Shown: positions 49,095 to 61,913, counted from the stretch's first letter. The stretch is 64,000 nucleotides of DNA from Trochalopteron elliotii (GCA_024734555.1 JANPWX010000062.1:1279541-1343540); one strand, 5' to 3'. Numbers and translations are program-made. The notes: a model not told the origin generated them from the letters alone.

Positions 49095-51057
49095 AAAAGA
49101 CTAGACATTTATTTGCAACTGTAACAGCAGTTCAGAACACATTTAAACTTTTAAAATATGTTACTGTATACTACTAATTCTAAGTTATTCCAACATGCAG
49201 ATGGTGTAAGATAAAGCTTTTAACACTTAGCATGTTCAGAAAATAATTTTCCTTTTCTTTTCCACAGAGATATTTTTTAAAAAACAGAATAAGAAGAAAC
49301 TATTTCAGGAAGTACAATTATCACACAAATATATAGTGACAAATTACCTTCTATCTGTGAACCTTTATTTTTGAGAGAAAGTGAAAGCTGTGAAAGAAAG
49401 TGTATCGACTTAGCCAAATGAGTGGTTTCTGAATAATATTTTTTCAACAGTAGATTTACATTTAATGCTGCACTACGTCATTGTATGCCAAAGTCTTGTC
49501 TTTGTTCAGATTTTTAGATATTTTGAAAAGTTTAGAGGTTTTGTCTAAGCTTTGCCATAACTGACAGCTGAGATGAAATAGAAGAGACAAACAGTTTTCA
49601 TATGCAACAGGCAGAACTGCTGAATATTGGGTTTTTTTCTGAGGAGAATGGATTGGCAGCAGAATGAGAAAGGGACTAGAGGGATCTATATAATGCAGGC
49701 AGAGAAAGGACTCATGACTATAAAATATAATGAAAATACAAAACATCTTTATTAGACCTTAAGGGCAATGTACATATTAAAATTCTTCTTAAGTTACAAT
49801 ATCAATTTTCTAATCTTATTCAGAATACTGCTTAATAAATAAATTTGCTTACTTGAATGATATTATATGTATTTTTTGGTAAAATGTGAAGATACAGCAG
49901 CAGATACAAGAAGCAGTATAGCCATATTAGTGAATTGTGTGGTTCAAGCTAATTACTGGGAGGCACTGTAAGTCAATCTTATGAAATGCCTGCTCTCTCC
50001 CTCTGCTGTTATGGCATAACATACTTTCTTGGAATGTTGTTCCACTGCACAGATGCAGCAGTCCATGGCTGTTTGGAACCATCAAAATTTGTTACTAAAT
50101 GAGTGTTGAAGTTACAAGTTTGTTTTGTTTGAATCCAGCATAGTGATCATAAATACTGAACACAAGGTAAATATTGGCTTATCCTTTAATTGCAGAAGCA
50201 AGGAGTTGGGTGGAAAAAGAAGCAATTTGTTATTGTCCTGCTTAAATGTTGACGTTTGTACAGCTTTATCCAGTCCCTTCTGTACATGGTGTTTGATTAG
50301 CATTGTAACTTCACAGTGTTGATTTTTGAACTCTCTCTAAGTACCATTGTAAGCATAAGATTGCATCATTCTTCCACTTTGTCAGATGTGAATTTTATGA
50401 TCTAAAGACAGACACTGCTGGGAAGGCTCCATCAGCTTCCATTTCACTTAACTCAGAGATCATCTAATGTCACTTTAAACCTGGAAGGAAACTAACTCAG
50501 GTGGGAAGGGAATCCTTACTAATCCAGCCTTATAATTAGTAATACAAATTGAATACCTACATTAATAAAGGATATTGTACTTATATATGTTGGTTCATTG
50601 ACCTGTGAATTATATATTTATTTTTTTAGTTCTTATTTTCAGATGCAACTTAAGTCTTTAGTAGGTTTAACAAGTTTAGTAATTTTTATTCTGGAAAGAG
50701 AAGATGCAAAACAACATTGTTCATAAAATACTTCTGAGACTGACAGAATGTGTTGCAATGCAGTCTCTCACCTGAATGTCTAATAAGCACATCCTAAAAA
50801 CGTCAAAATCTTACACTGAAGATTGGAATAGCTTCGGGCAACATGCAGCATTTTGGGAAAAGCCATAGAGAGAGAAATGGAAATAGCTGTATATAATTAA
50901 AAATCACAAAATTAAATAATTAAGTAGTAAACTTAGTTAAATAATAAGTGTGTTATTTTAAATCAAGTATCACAATTAAAATTTCTGTATTTATGTATTT
51001 ATTTATTACTCTTATATAATACATTAAAGTTTCTGGAAAGGTTATCTTTCAGAGAAC

Positions 51058-51125
51058 AAAAAAAAAAAAAAAAAAAACAAACAACAATCACTGCCAAAAT
51101 CCAAACAAACAAAAAACCAAACCAA
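51058..51125. repeat. Poly-A and A/C-rich simple tract
   Basis: About 20 consecutive A bases are followed by CAAACAACAA and other A/C-rich motifs to about 51125. No gene body precedes it that would mark it as a retrocopy tail. Confidence 0.8.
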
Positions 51126-52575
51126 CCCTACAACACAGTAAAAATTACAAGTTTGTATTAATTTGGTGATGACATATGTTTACTGAAAACAGAGATTTCA
51201 AAGTGATGTTCCTGGCGTTTTTTTAGTTCTCATACAGATTGGAAATATAGGCTAATATATTTTGCTTTCTTGTATCTTGTCTTTTTCATGTTCTAAAAAT
51301 ACTGAAATAAAGGATCTGGTTTTGAGTCATTGAATTAAAGATAATTGGGGCCTTACAAATGTGTGATAATCAGCAAAGGGGAACAAAAATGATCAAAAGA
51401 TGTGAAAATCACCATCAAGCAACAAAAATAACATGCACATTTAGTATTTAATATCAACAAGCATGCTAATGAGATGATAAATAATTAAATTATCTGTTTG
51501 TTGGAGAAACTTAAAGCACTTATAACAGATAAAAAGTAATCTTACCTGGGAATAATAAAAAAAATAACATGAAGTTGCAACAGTCATAGCACTGATGTTA
51601 GAGTTCCCACAGTGGTTCTTTATGTTTTGGGGGTTTTTTAGTACATGTAGGATGAATAGATTTAAATTGGATAAGAAAGGGGAAAGCAGACTGGAGTAGA
51701 AACACTTATTCACATTAAATATTGCTTCATTATAATTACTATAAATTTTATCCAAAACAGAATATTTGACAAAATTTTATAACATAATATTTACTGTTGC
51801 TTTTACTGTTGACTATAATATTTATTGTATTTCTTGATTGACAAAGATGTTACTATTTGATTGCCAGAAAGACAGTTAATAATTTGGATAAATAACTTGA
51901 ACTTCTTGTTGGTGGTGATATGTTTCATATATTCATTTAATTTTAAGAAAGGCAGCAATTTTTTAAGTTGAAGATTCATTGACTACTCAACAATTTAACA
52001 ATTAGTTCATTATGGACAAAACCACAGCATTCTTGTAGGGTTTGTGGGAGGATAAAATAACTGTGGCAAGCTCCATACCTGTTTTGAAGGTGACTATGAT
52101 CATTCAGCTGAGCTTGTGCATGTTGGCTGAAGGAAACGACATAATGACTACAGCCATTACAGCCTTTAGCAGTAAAAACTATGACATGACATGATCCTAG
52201 ACACCAAAATTGAAATGTTTTATTTAAAATATTACAATATTCATCATATAGCTTTGGCTCAGAGCTCTCTCTCAAATTAATTGCTGGCAGGTTTAAAGGT
52301 CTAGAACGCCTAAAAATCTTTTCTATTTATATGAAGCCACCCTGTTTTGGCAGTTCAGTTTCAAAAGCCTGGGGAATGGATCATTAGTCTCCTAGTACAC
52401 CTGCCATTAACAAGAGAAGAGTTGCATTCCTATTGATTCATAGTGCTACCAACTGCTTTAATTCAAAGTACATGTACACAATATATACCCATATGTTCCC
52501 TTCTGTTAATTACCATGGCAGGAATTCATCTCATCCACTTTTAGATAACAAGGAGTTCTTCAGTCCATATACAGT

Positions 52576-52645
52576 CTAAAATCAACAGATCAGCCACCCT
52601 AGAGTATAACACCCTAAAGTCAACAAATCACCCCCTAGAGTATAA
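52576..52645. repeat. Imperfect tandem duplication, 38-bp period
   Basis: CTAAARTCAACARATCA...CCCTAGAGTATAA occurs at 52576-52609 and 52614-52645. The second copy lacks two bases. Confidence 0.8.
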
Positions 52646-53516
52646 TGTGATGGTCTTGATTTGCCCATGCAGCTGCACTGCTCTAAGTATTGTCAGCATT
52701 AGTAATGTAGAAATATCTATACACTGCTATCTGAAATTGTAGCTCAGTTTCAGTTGAGGACATAATGTGGATCCTCTTCCATCTGAAATCAGTTCACAAC
52801 AAAAAAAAATATTGAACAAATTATGATTTTAGGAAGCTAATTCAAGAGTACTGAAAATTAGTCTAAAATGTTTGCTGGATAAGGGAGAGATTTATGCATC
52901 TGAATGACAACACTAAGACAAAAATTCTCTTATACATAGGAGTTTTTAAATGACAGTTAAAGGCACAAATCAAGTTATACTGATTTTTGGGAATAAAATA
53001 TGCTTTTCTACTCATTGTGTTTCCAATTTTTTTTTAATTTAAATACTTCATAATGAACATTTGTCAATGCGTTAGGGATTTATGCAAATGTAAGTCTTAT
53101 TCAAAAATCAGATTTTCACAATTTCTTTGTGTTTGCTAATATGTTTGCAAACAACCTACTTAAAAGGGAAATTATAAGTATGATCCTTAATAAACAGGCA
53201 CCTGAATCTTTCAGCTGTGATACACTGTCTTTTAGGCTTACATTTTTACATTGAGCAAGTACAGAGAATTAGAAAAATAGAGCTCGCCTTCAAAATTTCA
53301 AGATTTTTCAGCTTGTCTTCTCTCATTCTTTTTCCTTTGGCTTATGTGCATTTCCTCTTCTTTGTCTTACTTGCTATGAATAACATGTTTTGAGGTAAAA
53401 ACTGTTAAGGAGACTCTGATCCAGGTGTCAGTGTGAGTTGGTTGTGAATTCAGATCAAATGCAATGTCAATGAGATACTTCAAAACAAGAAGCCTAGAAA
53501 CTTAGAATGGAATGTC

Positions 53517-53533
53517 TTTTTTTTTTTTTTTTT
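53517..53533. repeat. T17 run (A17 on the minus strand)
   Basis: Seventeen T bases lie about 330 bp beyond the stop codon of the minus-strand candidate exon, so on that strand it appears as a poly-A tract after AATT. No canonical AATAAA precedes it on the minus strand. Confidence 0.85.
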
Positions 53534-53862
53534 AATTCCCAGGTCTTCTGCAGCTTGCTTATTAATGTGCATAATAATTAGGCGAGGGGAGGGGGTGAAG
53601 AAATAAAGTCATTGTTGTCTGTCTATTGACTAATTATGTACTCCATAGCTGCACTTTTAGATTAGCCTTAAGACTTAGAATTCAGTCTTTGAATGGCTGG
53701 AATACATAGAAGTCTGGCATGCAACCAGCCCTCTTTGTAGCGAGGTTCTTTTATGCAAAAAACAGCTGCAACTTTCATTAAGTGTTTGGATGCAGCCAAG
53801 CAAGACAGAACAGTTAAGATGTTATGAAAAAGTGATAGAAATTACGATCTCCATTATAAAAT

Positions 53863-54101
53863 AATCACCCGGGAGAAGAAGTTGTCTTCTGCTCCTGTGG
53901 CGACATTCGCTGCAATATCTGTGTCTGAAAGTAGCAGAATTCCAGAATTAAAGTGAGGTTACTCATTGTTTTCAGAAGTGCTTGATGTTTTCTGAGGAAA
54001 CAATACAAAGAGACAGTAGCCTTAACTTCAAGGTACTGGTACTTTTGGACATCATCAGGTCTTTGGTCAAACATGAAGAAACTCTTTTGAGCTGCAAAAA
54101 C
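53863..54101 (-). other. Candidate exonic segment, unidentified
   Basis: On the minus strand an acceptor-like TGTTTTTGCAG (ending about 54091) precedes an open frame (81 codons, 54110-53865). The frame encodes QKSFFMFDQRPDDVQKYQYL and ends QILQRMSPQEQKTTSSPG-stop at 53865. Inside are a donor-like GTTAAG after the LE codons and two acceptor-like sites (TTTCCTCAG, TGCTACTTTCAG). A 102-bp intron could therefore be removed while keeping frame. An alternative frame at the end reads DTDIAANVATGAEDNFF. CpGs are locally enriched. I recognise no family; chance is possible. Confidence 0.25.
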
Positions 54102-55420
54102 ATTTAACACAAATACAGTAATGAATCCTCATAAAACTGAAGTTACAGTTTAAAAAGTAGTTAATTACTTGCAGCGACCTATGTCCAATAAATTTGCCTG
54201 TTCCCAACATTTTGCAATAAGTTATTCAAAACTGGATTTTTTCTATGACCTTATTATGTTATGATAAATTCTGCCAAACAGTATTTTTTATTTCAACTTC
54301 ATTATGTTGCATGTATATTTTCATCAATAAAAAATGTTAGAGTAGCTGAACAGCATATACTCCAGATGGTTCTTCCTACGTAGATACTACATTCCTCCCA
54401 CACAGATACTCTGGATATTCCATGTACTGTAGAATAGTCAAAATAAAGCCTTTACTGCAGTGAGAAGCCCTTATTCATTACACTGAGCTGTAAGAAGCAG
54501 GGTTCCTTTTAAAATTTTAATTTTTTTCTGCTTGATTATGATCAATTAAATTCACTACAGAAAATTGTAGCTTTATTTCAGCAGAAATCAAGAAGAGAAG
54601 TTTACATATTTTGTTCTCAGAATCCAATTTCACTCTTATGAAGCATCTTGTGTTACACGCGATCTACAAAACAAATTGCTTTCAAATATTAAAGGTATCA
54701 TCTACCTTTAGCAGGCTGTGTAGACACCACATTATATGTGTTATGGCACCATTACCCTGAGTATTTCCACTGTGGTGCCATGGACTGAAAGCTCTTTAGC
54801 AGTTGCTGTACATTAAATTCAGTTCTAAGAGCACTTCCTTGAGTTTGGTTTCGTTTGAAAGGGGATTAAGTCTGCAGAATGTGAGGTCAATCCATAGTGA
54901 ACACCAAAATTAAGTAAAGGGATGATACAGAAATCCTACTCACAAACATTCCCCAGTGCTAAATGAAAACACTAATTTGACCATTTTACTTTGTGACTTT
55001 TATCTAAACAAAGTAGTGTATGTTTTTATTTAAAGAGAATAAAGAAGAAAAATACAATTTATAGAAAGATATGTCATCTAGGCCTCAGACTATTCTGCTA
55101 CTGAGTAAAATGATAAGATACCTACAGTGAGAGAATAGTAAAACTGACAATACCCAAACTAATAAATAATGATTTAGTTAAAACTGTAGATCATGTGTAG
55201 ATGAGTAAGAATACTCTTATTCATATTCACAAACATAGGACATATTTTAGGACTTTTTTAAAGCAGTATTTTTGAGAAGGCTTTTTTTTCATTATGCTAA
55301 GGAATCTTTGAGTGCTTTTGAAAAGTATTTCCTACTCTGCTTTCTTATTAGTTTTTGTTTTGATTTTAATAATAATGTCAGCTCACATCTGGTATGGTTT
55401 CTTTCGAACATAAATACAGA

Positions 55421-55460
55421 ATTACACCAATAATGTTTCCATTAGACCAATAATGTTTCC
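55421..55460. repeat. 20-bp tandem duplication
   Basis: ATTACACCAATAATGTTTCC (55421-55440) is followed by the same unit with one change, C to G at position 5 (55441-55460). Confidence 0.95.
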
Positions 55461-56129
55461 ATAATTTTTCATTGGGTGTACCTCATAGAATAGACTAGAA
55501 TGATTTTGCTTTCTACATGTATCAAGTCAGTATATTTAGTAAGAAAGGAGTTCATTCTGCTTTCATTAAGGAAAATTCTGTATAATCAAGCTGAAAGTGT
55601 CTCAGGTTTCCACCAGTGTTGGGGGAAAAATCCATTTAATCTCTCCATAAAGTTTTCATATATATTTCCATGTGAGTTTAACTCATGTATTAACTGTAGA
55701 GAACTTCTATGAAAAATAAATAAATAAATATTAGATCTACCAATGTGACATTGACATGCTAACAAGTTCACAAAAATTCTTTCATTCCATTCAGCACTTC
55801 TATGATATACAAGCAGATACCCATTTGTCACATTGTTTTTGATGAATTGATTGGTCATTGTAATTCTCTGGTCTGTATCATGTATCTTTTTATTTGAAAT
55901 TAAGATAAAGTAGCATAAAGTAATGATATGTTATGGACAATAACATTCCCCTTTGGTATGCTGTGCTGGAGATTCTACATATATTAATGAAACGCCTACT
56001 AAAAGTACATTACCTTTATATATTATGATAGAATCACAGAATGTTTCAGGTTGGAAGGGACCTCCAGAGGTCATCTTGCTCAACTCCTTTGCTCCAGCTG
56101 GGCCACTCAGAGCAGGCTCCTGAGGAACA

Positions 56130-56747
56130 TGTGAGAGACCAAAGGGATTGCTGGCTCAAGGCATTTAGGGGGTGTGTGTGAGGGAAGGGGCAGGTTAGGC
56201 CTTGCCCTGGGAAGGCCATGCCCCATTCTGGTAAGGCACTCCCCATTCCCCATTCCCCAGGCCTGTATCCCAACCTGGCAGGGGCCATCGATGTTCCACA
56301 CCTGCCTCTGGAGCCCCATCTAGCCCCAGAGTGGCCAGACGGATGGAAGTCCCACCTGGGAGAAGGGCCCAGGAACGTCAAAGGATATTTAACCCATGGC
56401 AAGTACATGTTTTGACCTTACCCCTTCTTGGAATTTCTATCAACTGAACACTGCCAGGATTAGGACTGGTAGCTATACTTGTTCTTTTCTATGTATTTTC
56501 TCTGTTTTTTCTTCTAATTCCTTCTCAGAGTTTTTAGTATCTTAAAATCAGATGGGCTTGGAACAGGCTAAGTTGAAATGGGCTAAGTTAGTGCTGTGTG
56601 GAATGTTTCATGTTGATTGAATGCTGCTCTGAGCTTTTTGCCCAAGTTCTCTGATCTTCTGAAGTTGCCAGTAAAGTTTTTTATTGTTTTTATCTCTTGT
56701 GAGAATATCTTGTCTGTGTTTCTATAGTGCATCTAATTCAAAGTACA
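56130..56747 (+). mobile_element. LTR inserted in CR1
   Basis: It starts TGTGAGAGACC and can be ended at AAAGTACA (618 bp). The flanking hexamers GGAACA (56124-56129) and TGAACA (56748-56753) match at 5 of 6, consistent with a slightly decayed 6-bp TSD. The U3 is G+C-rich, with a TATA-like ATATTTAA at 56385-56392 and a variant polyadenylation signal AGTAAA at 56670-56675. It differs from the other LTRs in the window, and the class is not certain. The minus-strand frames at 56046-56408 are shadows. Confidence 0.65.
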
Positions 56748-56967
56748 TGAACAAACAAGTAAGCTCTTTTAAGAGACTCATAAAGCAAGTTTTTGGGTTC
56801 TTACACGTCTAGACAGCTTTTGCATTTCTCCAAGGACAGCTTGTATTTTTACTTAGCTGCCTGAACATTGAAAAATAATTTCTTTATGTCCACGTAGAAC
56901 CTCCTGTATTTCACATTTTGACCATTGCCTCCTGTCCTGTCACTGCATACCACAGTCTCTCTACTCT

Positions 56968-57570
56968 TGTGGTGGGCCTGGCTGGGATGCAGTTAGCTGT
57001 TGCCATGGAAGCCTCTATGGTGCTGGTTTTGTGCATTTGTGTCTAAACCGGTGTTGATAACACACCAGTGTTTTGTCTATTGCTGAATACTTAAATGAAC
57101 AGCATCAAGAGTTTCACTTCAAATTCTCTCCAACCTCCCCCTCCCACAAAAGCTAGTAGGCTGAGTATGGGTAAGAGGCTGAGAGGGAACATAGCTGGGG
57201 CACCTGACCCAAACTGACCAAAGTGGTATTCCACACACTATATAATAGCCCACAACATAATCATAAAAGTTGAGGGAAAAGGGGAGGATACAGAGACTTT
57301 TGTGGTTATGTTATTTGTCTTCCCAAGAAAATGCTACTCCTGTAGAAGCCTTTCTTTCCTAACAAGTGGATGGCTGTCTTGGTCTTGATGGAAAATAGTG
57401 AATAAAATTCATTTTTATATTTGCTTCTATGTGCAGTTTTTGCTTTTCCTTTTAAATTGTTTTCATCTCAATCCATGAGCTGTTCCATCTTATTTTCTTC
57501 CTCTGCCCCATTAAAAAGGGGTAACAAGGGAGCAGTTGGTTGAGGTTCTTGTAGCTAAGTACCCACCACA
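56968..57570 (+). mobile_element. ERVL-type solo LTR inserted in CR1
   Basis: The 603-bp element has clean complementary ends: TGTGGTGGG at 56968 and CCCACCACA ending at 57570. Family blocks include CTGGCTGGGATGCAGTTAGC, GTGTTGATAACACACCAGTG, GCACCTGACCCAAACTGACC, AAAGTGGTATTCC and TATATAATAG. The polyadenylation signal AATAAA is at 57401-57406. The flanks ACTCT and TTCTA are not an identical TSD, but CR1 sequence continues on both sides. No internal proviral sequence is present. Confidence 0.87.
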
Positions 57571-60500
57571 TTCTACATCCTCCCTTCTGACATTTGTATA
57601 CACTGATATGAACCCCTGAGTTTTCTCTTCTTCAGGTTGAATTAAAGAAATTAAACCAGTAATTTCTTGTGGTTTAAGATTAAAAAGATAAAACTTTCAG
57701 AAGGAATAAGCAAAGGCTCTGAACTCAAATACTTTCTCCTTGAGCAAAATGAAATTGACTTTTTCTTATGCAAGAGAATTTGTTTATATATTATTTTCTA
57801 TACACACAGTTTTTCTGTGCCTTCCCAAATACAGCACATGTGTGACATTATCTAGAATTACTGTATATTGCAGCAGTTTTTCCCAGCCCATATTCAGGAG
57901 ACATATTTCAAAAAATAAACCTTGAGAAATATTTGCTTTCTCAGTGCATTGAAATGGAAATCTAGTGAGAAAAACATCTTTAAAGCAATCTTCAGGAAAC
58001 ATTGGCAGAGAACACAAGGCTCCTGTACTTTTGTTAGGTGTGGAAGAAACGGGTTTAAATTAAATAAACTGGACTGGACAAAGGGCACTTTTCAGGAAAA
58101 GGTCTGAGTTACTAATTTTACTTGTTTGCTTTCAGCTTCTATTTTAAAATGACTTAGGTTACATGCTGGAATTGTAAGCTGGAGTGATCAAAAGGAAATA
58201 GGCTACTACTTAAAATAAATTCTTAATGCTTGACACTTTAGGTCAGATTAGAAAATTGTATCTGTCCAAATGTTACATGAATTTAGTAACTGCATATACC
58301 TGAACCTCATATTCAAAATTTAAAAATTGCTTGGGGGTTATAGTAGGCAAAAAATAAATTGTGAACCATGACAGAGACCAGATGGTAATTGTCATTGGTA
58401 ACTCTGTGTGTAAATGCTCGAAATTGAACTTCTGATTTCTCAAGCAGAGACCTGCTTGCTAGCTACAACTGATTTAGGCTAGCTATACACTTTGGGTAAA
58501 AAGTGAGTTAAGGAAACAAGTCCTGAGTCCTTCAAATAACAAAAAAAAAAAGAGTAAGAATTATTAATTAGTTGTCTGTTCATAGGTTCTGCACATACAC
58601 TATTTAGACAGAGACAACACTGATCTTAAAATCCTGGAAAGGAGGTGAAGATCCCTGTTGAAGAAAGGGGTCTGGGAAGTGGCAGAAGATCAGTGCAATC
58701 AGGGAGACCTGTCTGCATATGTCCTAGAGCTTAACTAGTAACACCTGGGACTAGTAATTGCAAACAGGTGCCATAACAGAAGCCAACATGACGTTTTGCC
58801 TGACTGAAAACAGTCTCTTCACTTGGGGAAGAGAAGTCTAGATCTAAGCAATATAACTCTATGTCCCATCTAGGAAGGTATCAGCTTAGTAGAATAGCTT
58901 AGTTTCAGAATGTACTGTCTTATAAATTCTGAAACTAATCTAGTACCCATATCCACTAGAGTTTCTTTTACTTTGTCCCAGCTGTGACAAGTATCCAGTT
59001 TTGTTGTAAAAAGAAAGAAGGTTTAAATGGGAAAAAAAAAACCCTAAAAGGCTAACCACCTATCATGGATCTTCTTTAATAATAATGTCAAAGGTATACT
59101 TTACTATTTGATGTATGAGTAGCTCCTCCTTACAGATTTCTTTTCTAAGACAAACACACCCATTGAATTGCCAGACAAAAAAACATATTTTTCTACTGAG
59201 TTTTAGGGACTAAACCTAAAAGTGACTGCAAGACTAACTCTTGGCTGGCATGAATACATGTAGCGCTGTACAAAACTACTATAATTGTATCATTTTCATA
59301 TTCTGGAGTAATATTAACAAATAATTTTATAGATTTAAGATAGTGGCACTCCTGTCTGCTGAGGAACTGATGGGGCATTTTCCTTGTTACATCCAGTAGT
59401 TTAGGTGGATGATTAAAGTTTTTTGTGAGGGAAATACTCTTTTTATTATTTGTGTTCATCAACCTGTTACAGTTAAGCTTTCAAATTAGGATGTTCCAAA
59501 GTTGTTGTTGATGACCTGGTGCACAAAACAATTCCAGACTATTCATTAAAAACAACAATATGACTTAACAAAAGAAAGACTTACTAGATGTTTATTTTTT
59601 TGAATACAGAATATTCCTATTTATTTATTTGTCTTATTTCATAACTTCTCCAAAATAATATTTCCAATTGATGTTTTTACAAAATTTATTCCATGTTGTA
59701 TTTTTTTCAGAAATCTTGACTGGAATTTCACCAGATATCTGACACAGATAGATGCATATAGCACAAATAGTGAGTACTTTACCTCAATCTTAGTACAGTT
59801 TTTGAAATCATAAAATGTCTATTAATATCAAGCATACTAGTCTTGCCAGAAAGGACTTGTACAAATTCTTAGGAGGGAAAATATAAAGGAAATGCAAGAA
59901 GACAAGTAGCGCTGGGAGGAAAGAGGCACTCTCTAAAACTGCTGACTAAAAACAATTTGTGAGGGAAAGGGCCAGAATTACATTCTAAAACAAACAAAGA
60001 GAAAATATAGTAGAACAGTTCAAAGAAAAATGCTCTGAAAGAATTTACTGCCTTATGGCTAAAGGTGACATTGAAAGTAACATGGACACAAGTTGATTAA
60101 GCTGCTGTCAACATATTTGGCCCCAGGAATCAGTTACTATTGATTTACAGCTTACAGTAAAGGAAAAATGCAGAAACTTACAAAAAGAGCTGTATTCAGT
60201 AAATTCTATTAGCATATTCAGCGCAAAGGATGAAAAAAACCAAGTTGGAATTAATCTAAAGAAAATTTCACATCAAAAGACTCTGTTAGAACCAAAAGTT
60301 CCCTTTGTGTTGCAAGCCCATGAGAAAAATGAAAGCACAACAGATTTTTTTATTATTTTTTTATTTTCTGCATCCTTAAAATAGTAGGCTTTTTTAAACC
60401 ACTATTTAGTATATTAAATCAGTGTTTTTTTCTAAAAATAAAATATGACTGCTTCATTCATAAAACATTCACAGCATGTTTATTTAGACATTCTGAAATG

Positions 60501-60851
60501 CAAAACATGACCCCTCTTCCCTGAATTAGTGACTGGCTTCTCAATTGTTTAGACCCAAATATGACTAGAAGCCAGTCAGACCTGCAGAACATGTTGTGCC
60601 TGTCACATGGGGAGCTATAGCTGCCAGGAGAATTGTCAAAGGGTATCACAAAGCACCTTGCAGAAAGAGATACATATAGCGGTACTGTAGAAATACACAT
60701 AGAAATATAGGAGTTGTTAGCAGCCATAGATCATGTAAATGGGGTATCAACTAAAATGAAACCTAAGTACTGATGCCATAATTTGTAATACCAAGACTTG
60801 ACAAACTGATGCTTCAGCAAAATTCAATTAGCTAAATTCTATAGACAATCA

Positions 60852-60902
<51 letters not shown>

Positions 60903-60911
60903 AATAATAAT
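60852..60911 (+). repeat. (CAT)17(AAT)3 microsatellite
   Basis: Seventeen uninterrupted CAT units (60852-60902) are followed by three AAT units to 60911. Confidence 0.95.
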
Positions 60912-61913
60912 AGTGTTGTCAGATGCTTCTTTCCCACATGATATTATATAGGAAAACACTTTTACTCTGTAAGTATGTATCTAAAGGTATCATCCACCCA
61001 CTTAAGCACACCACAGAGATGCAACCTTACCTGTAGTTCATATTTGCGTATCTAAAATTTTAACAGCTACAGATAACAGTACATTTTCTTCTTTTTCATA
61101 GTTTTTGCTGGTTGGATGCTTGACCTGCAAATTATGTGCTGAATCATTCCATAAGACCTTCATATTTTTATTCTTTTTTTTCTTTATCAAAATAGAGTTA
61201 ATAAAAACTGTTTTGATGTTGAACATATGTTGTGTTTCTTGATTGCTAGTACAGTTTCTAATTTATAATTTTGCTACATTTTCTTTCCAGCCCAGCATAT
61301 GCAGAAGAAAGAAGGAAAACATGTTGTTGTCTGTTCTTTTCTTGAAAACCAAAAAAATACCTGAAGCAGCTGGATCTGCTCAAATGAGAAGTTGTAACAG
61401 ACAGGGACTTGTAACATTGGCTAGATATTTTTACATGTTTGAGACAGACAATCTCAGACTAGATACCGTGAGCTATGAAAATTAATAAGGTGCCCAGGAG
61501 AATGGATACTCTATCATGCAAAAGAGTTAAAATACTCATTTTGTGAAGCTAATAAATAATGTGTGAAAGAGGATATGGCAGCCACTCTGGGATAAATGAG
61601 GAACAATAAGGTTTTATTAAGCTTCAGGATAGTACTGTGGCAGCACTGTCTTATAAGATAAATAGCCCTTCCTGAAGTTTATCAGTCTACCCTTCACCCA
61701 GTATGACATGTCAGATAAGAATAAACGAGTATCTCTGAGTGTATGAGGTAGTGGGCATATGAGATAGTAAGGTGGTTCCAAGTATCAGAATTGTAGTGAC
61801 ACTATCTCAGACCACACTGCTTTCTCAGTTACTAAAGCTGAACTACTTTGATAAATATAGCAACCTGGAGAAGTGAAAGTGCTACATAACTCAATCATTT
61901 TGCTATGCTCTGA

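Larger units (their letters stand above)
49095..56027. other. Long unique A+T-rich stretch
   Basis: I see no interspersed repeat in about 7 kb. It holds an A-run of 20 (51058-51077) with A/C-rich sequence after it, a 38-bp period duplication (52576-52645), a T-run of 17 (53517-53533), the exon-like region at 53863-54101 (minus), and a 20-bp tandem duplication (55421-55460). Confidence 0.5.
56028..57642 (-). mobile_element. CR1 LINE split by two LTRs
   Basis: Three collinear pieces of one reversed CR1 are visible. Piece 1 (56028-56129) has the tail ATAGAATCACAGAATG and GGTTGGAAGGGACCTCCAGA. Piece 2 (56748-56967) carries CTAGACAGCTTTTGCATTTC, TCCAAGGACAGC, AACCTCCTGTATTTCA and CATTGCCTCCTGTCCTGTCA. 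Piece 3 (57571-57642) has CATCCTCCCTTCTGACATTT, 'tacactgatatgaacccctgag' and TTTTCTCTTCTTCAGGTTGA. The pieces follow the CR1 3' order without overlap, so the two LTRs between them are later insertions. Confidence 0.8.

Noticed and set aside
51058..51125. Poly-A tract as a possible processed pseudogene tail
   Set aside because: No gene-like body, polyadenylation signal or matching target duplication was seen upstream. The sequence after it is A/C-rich and looks like simple repeat.
56046..56408. 120-codon minus-strand frame in G+C-rich sequence
   Set aside because: It is antisense to the LTR at 56130-56747.
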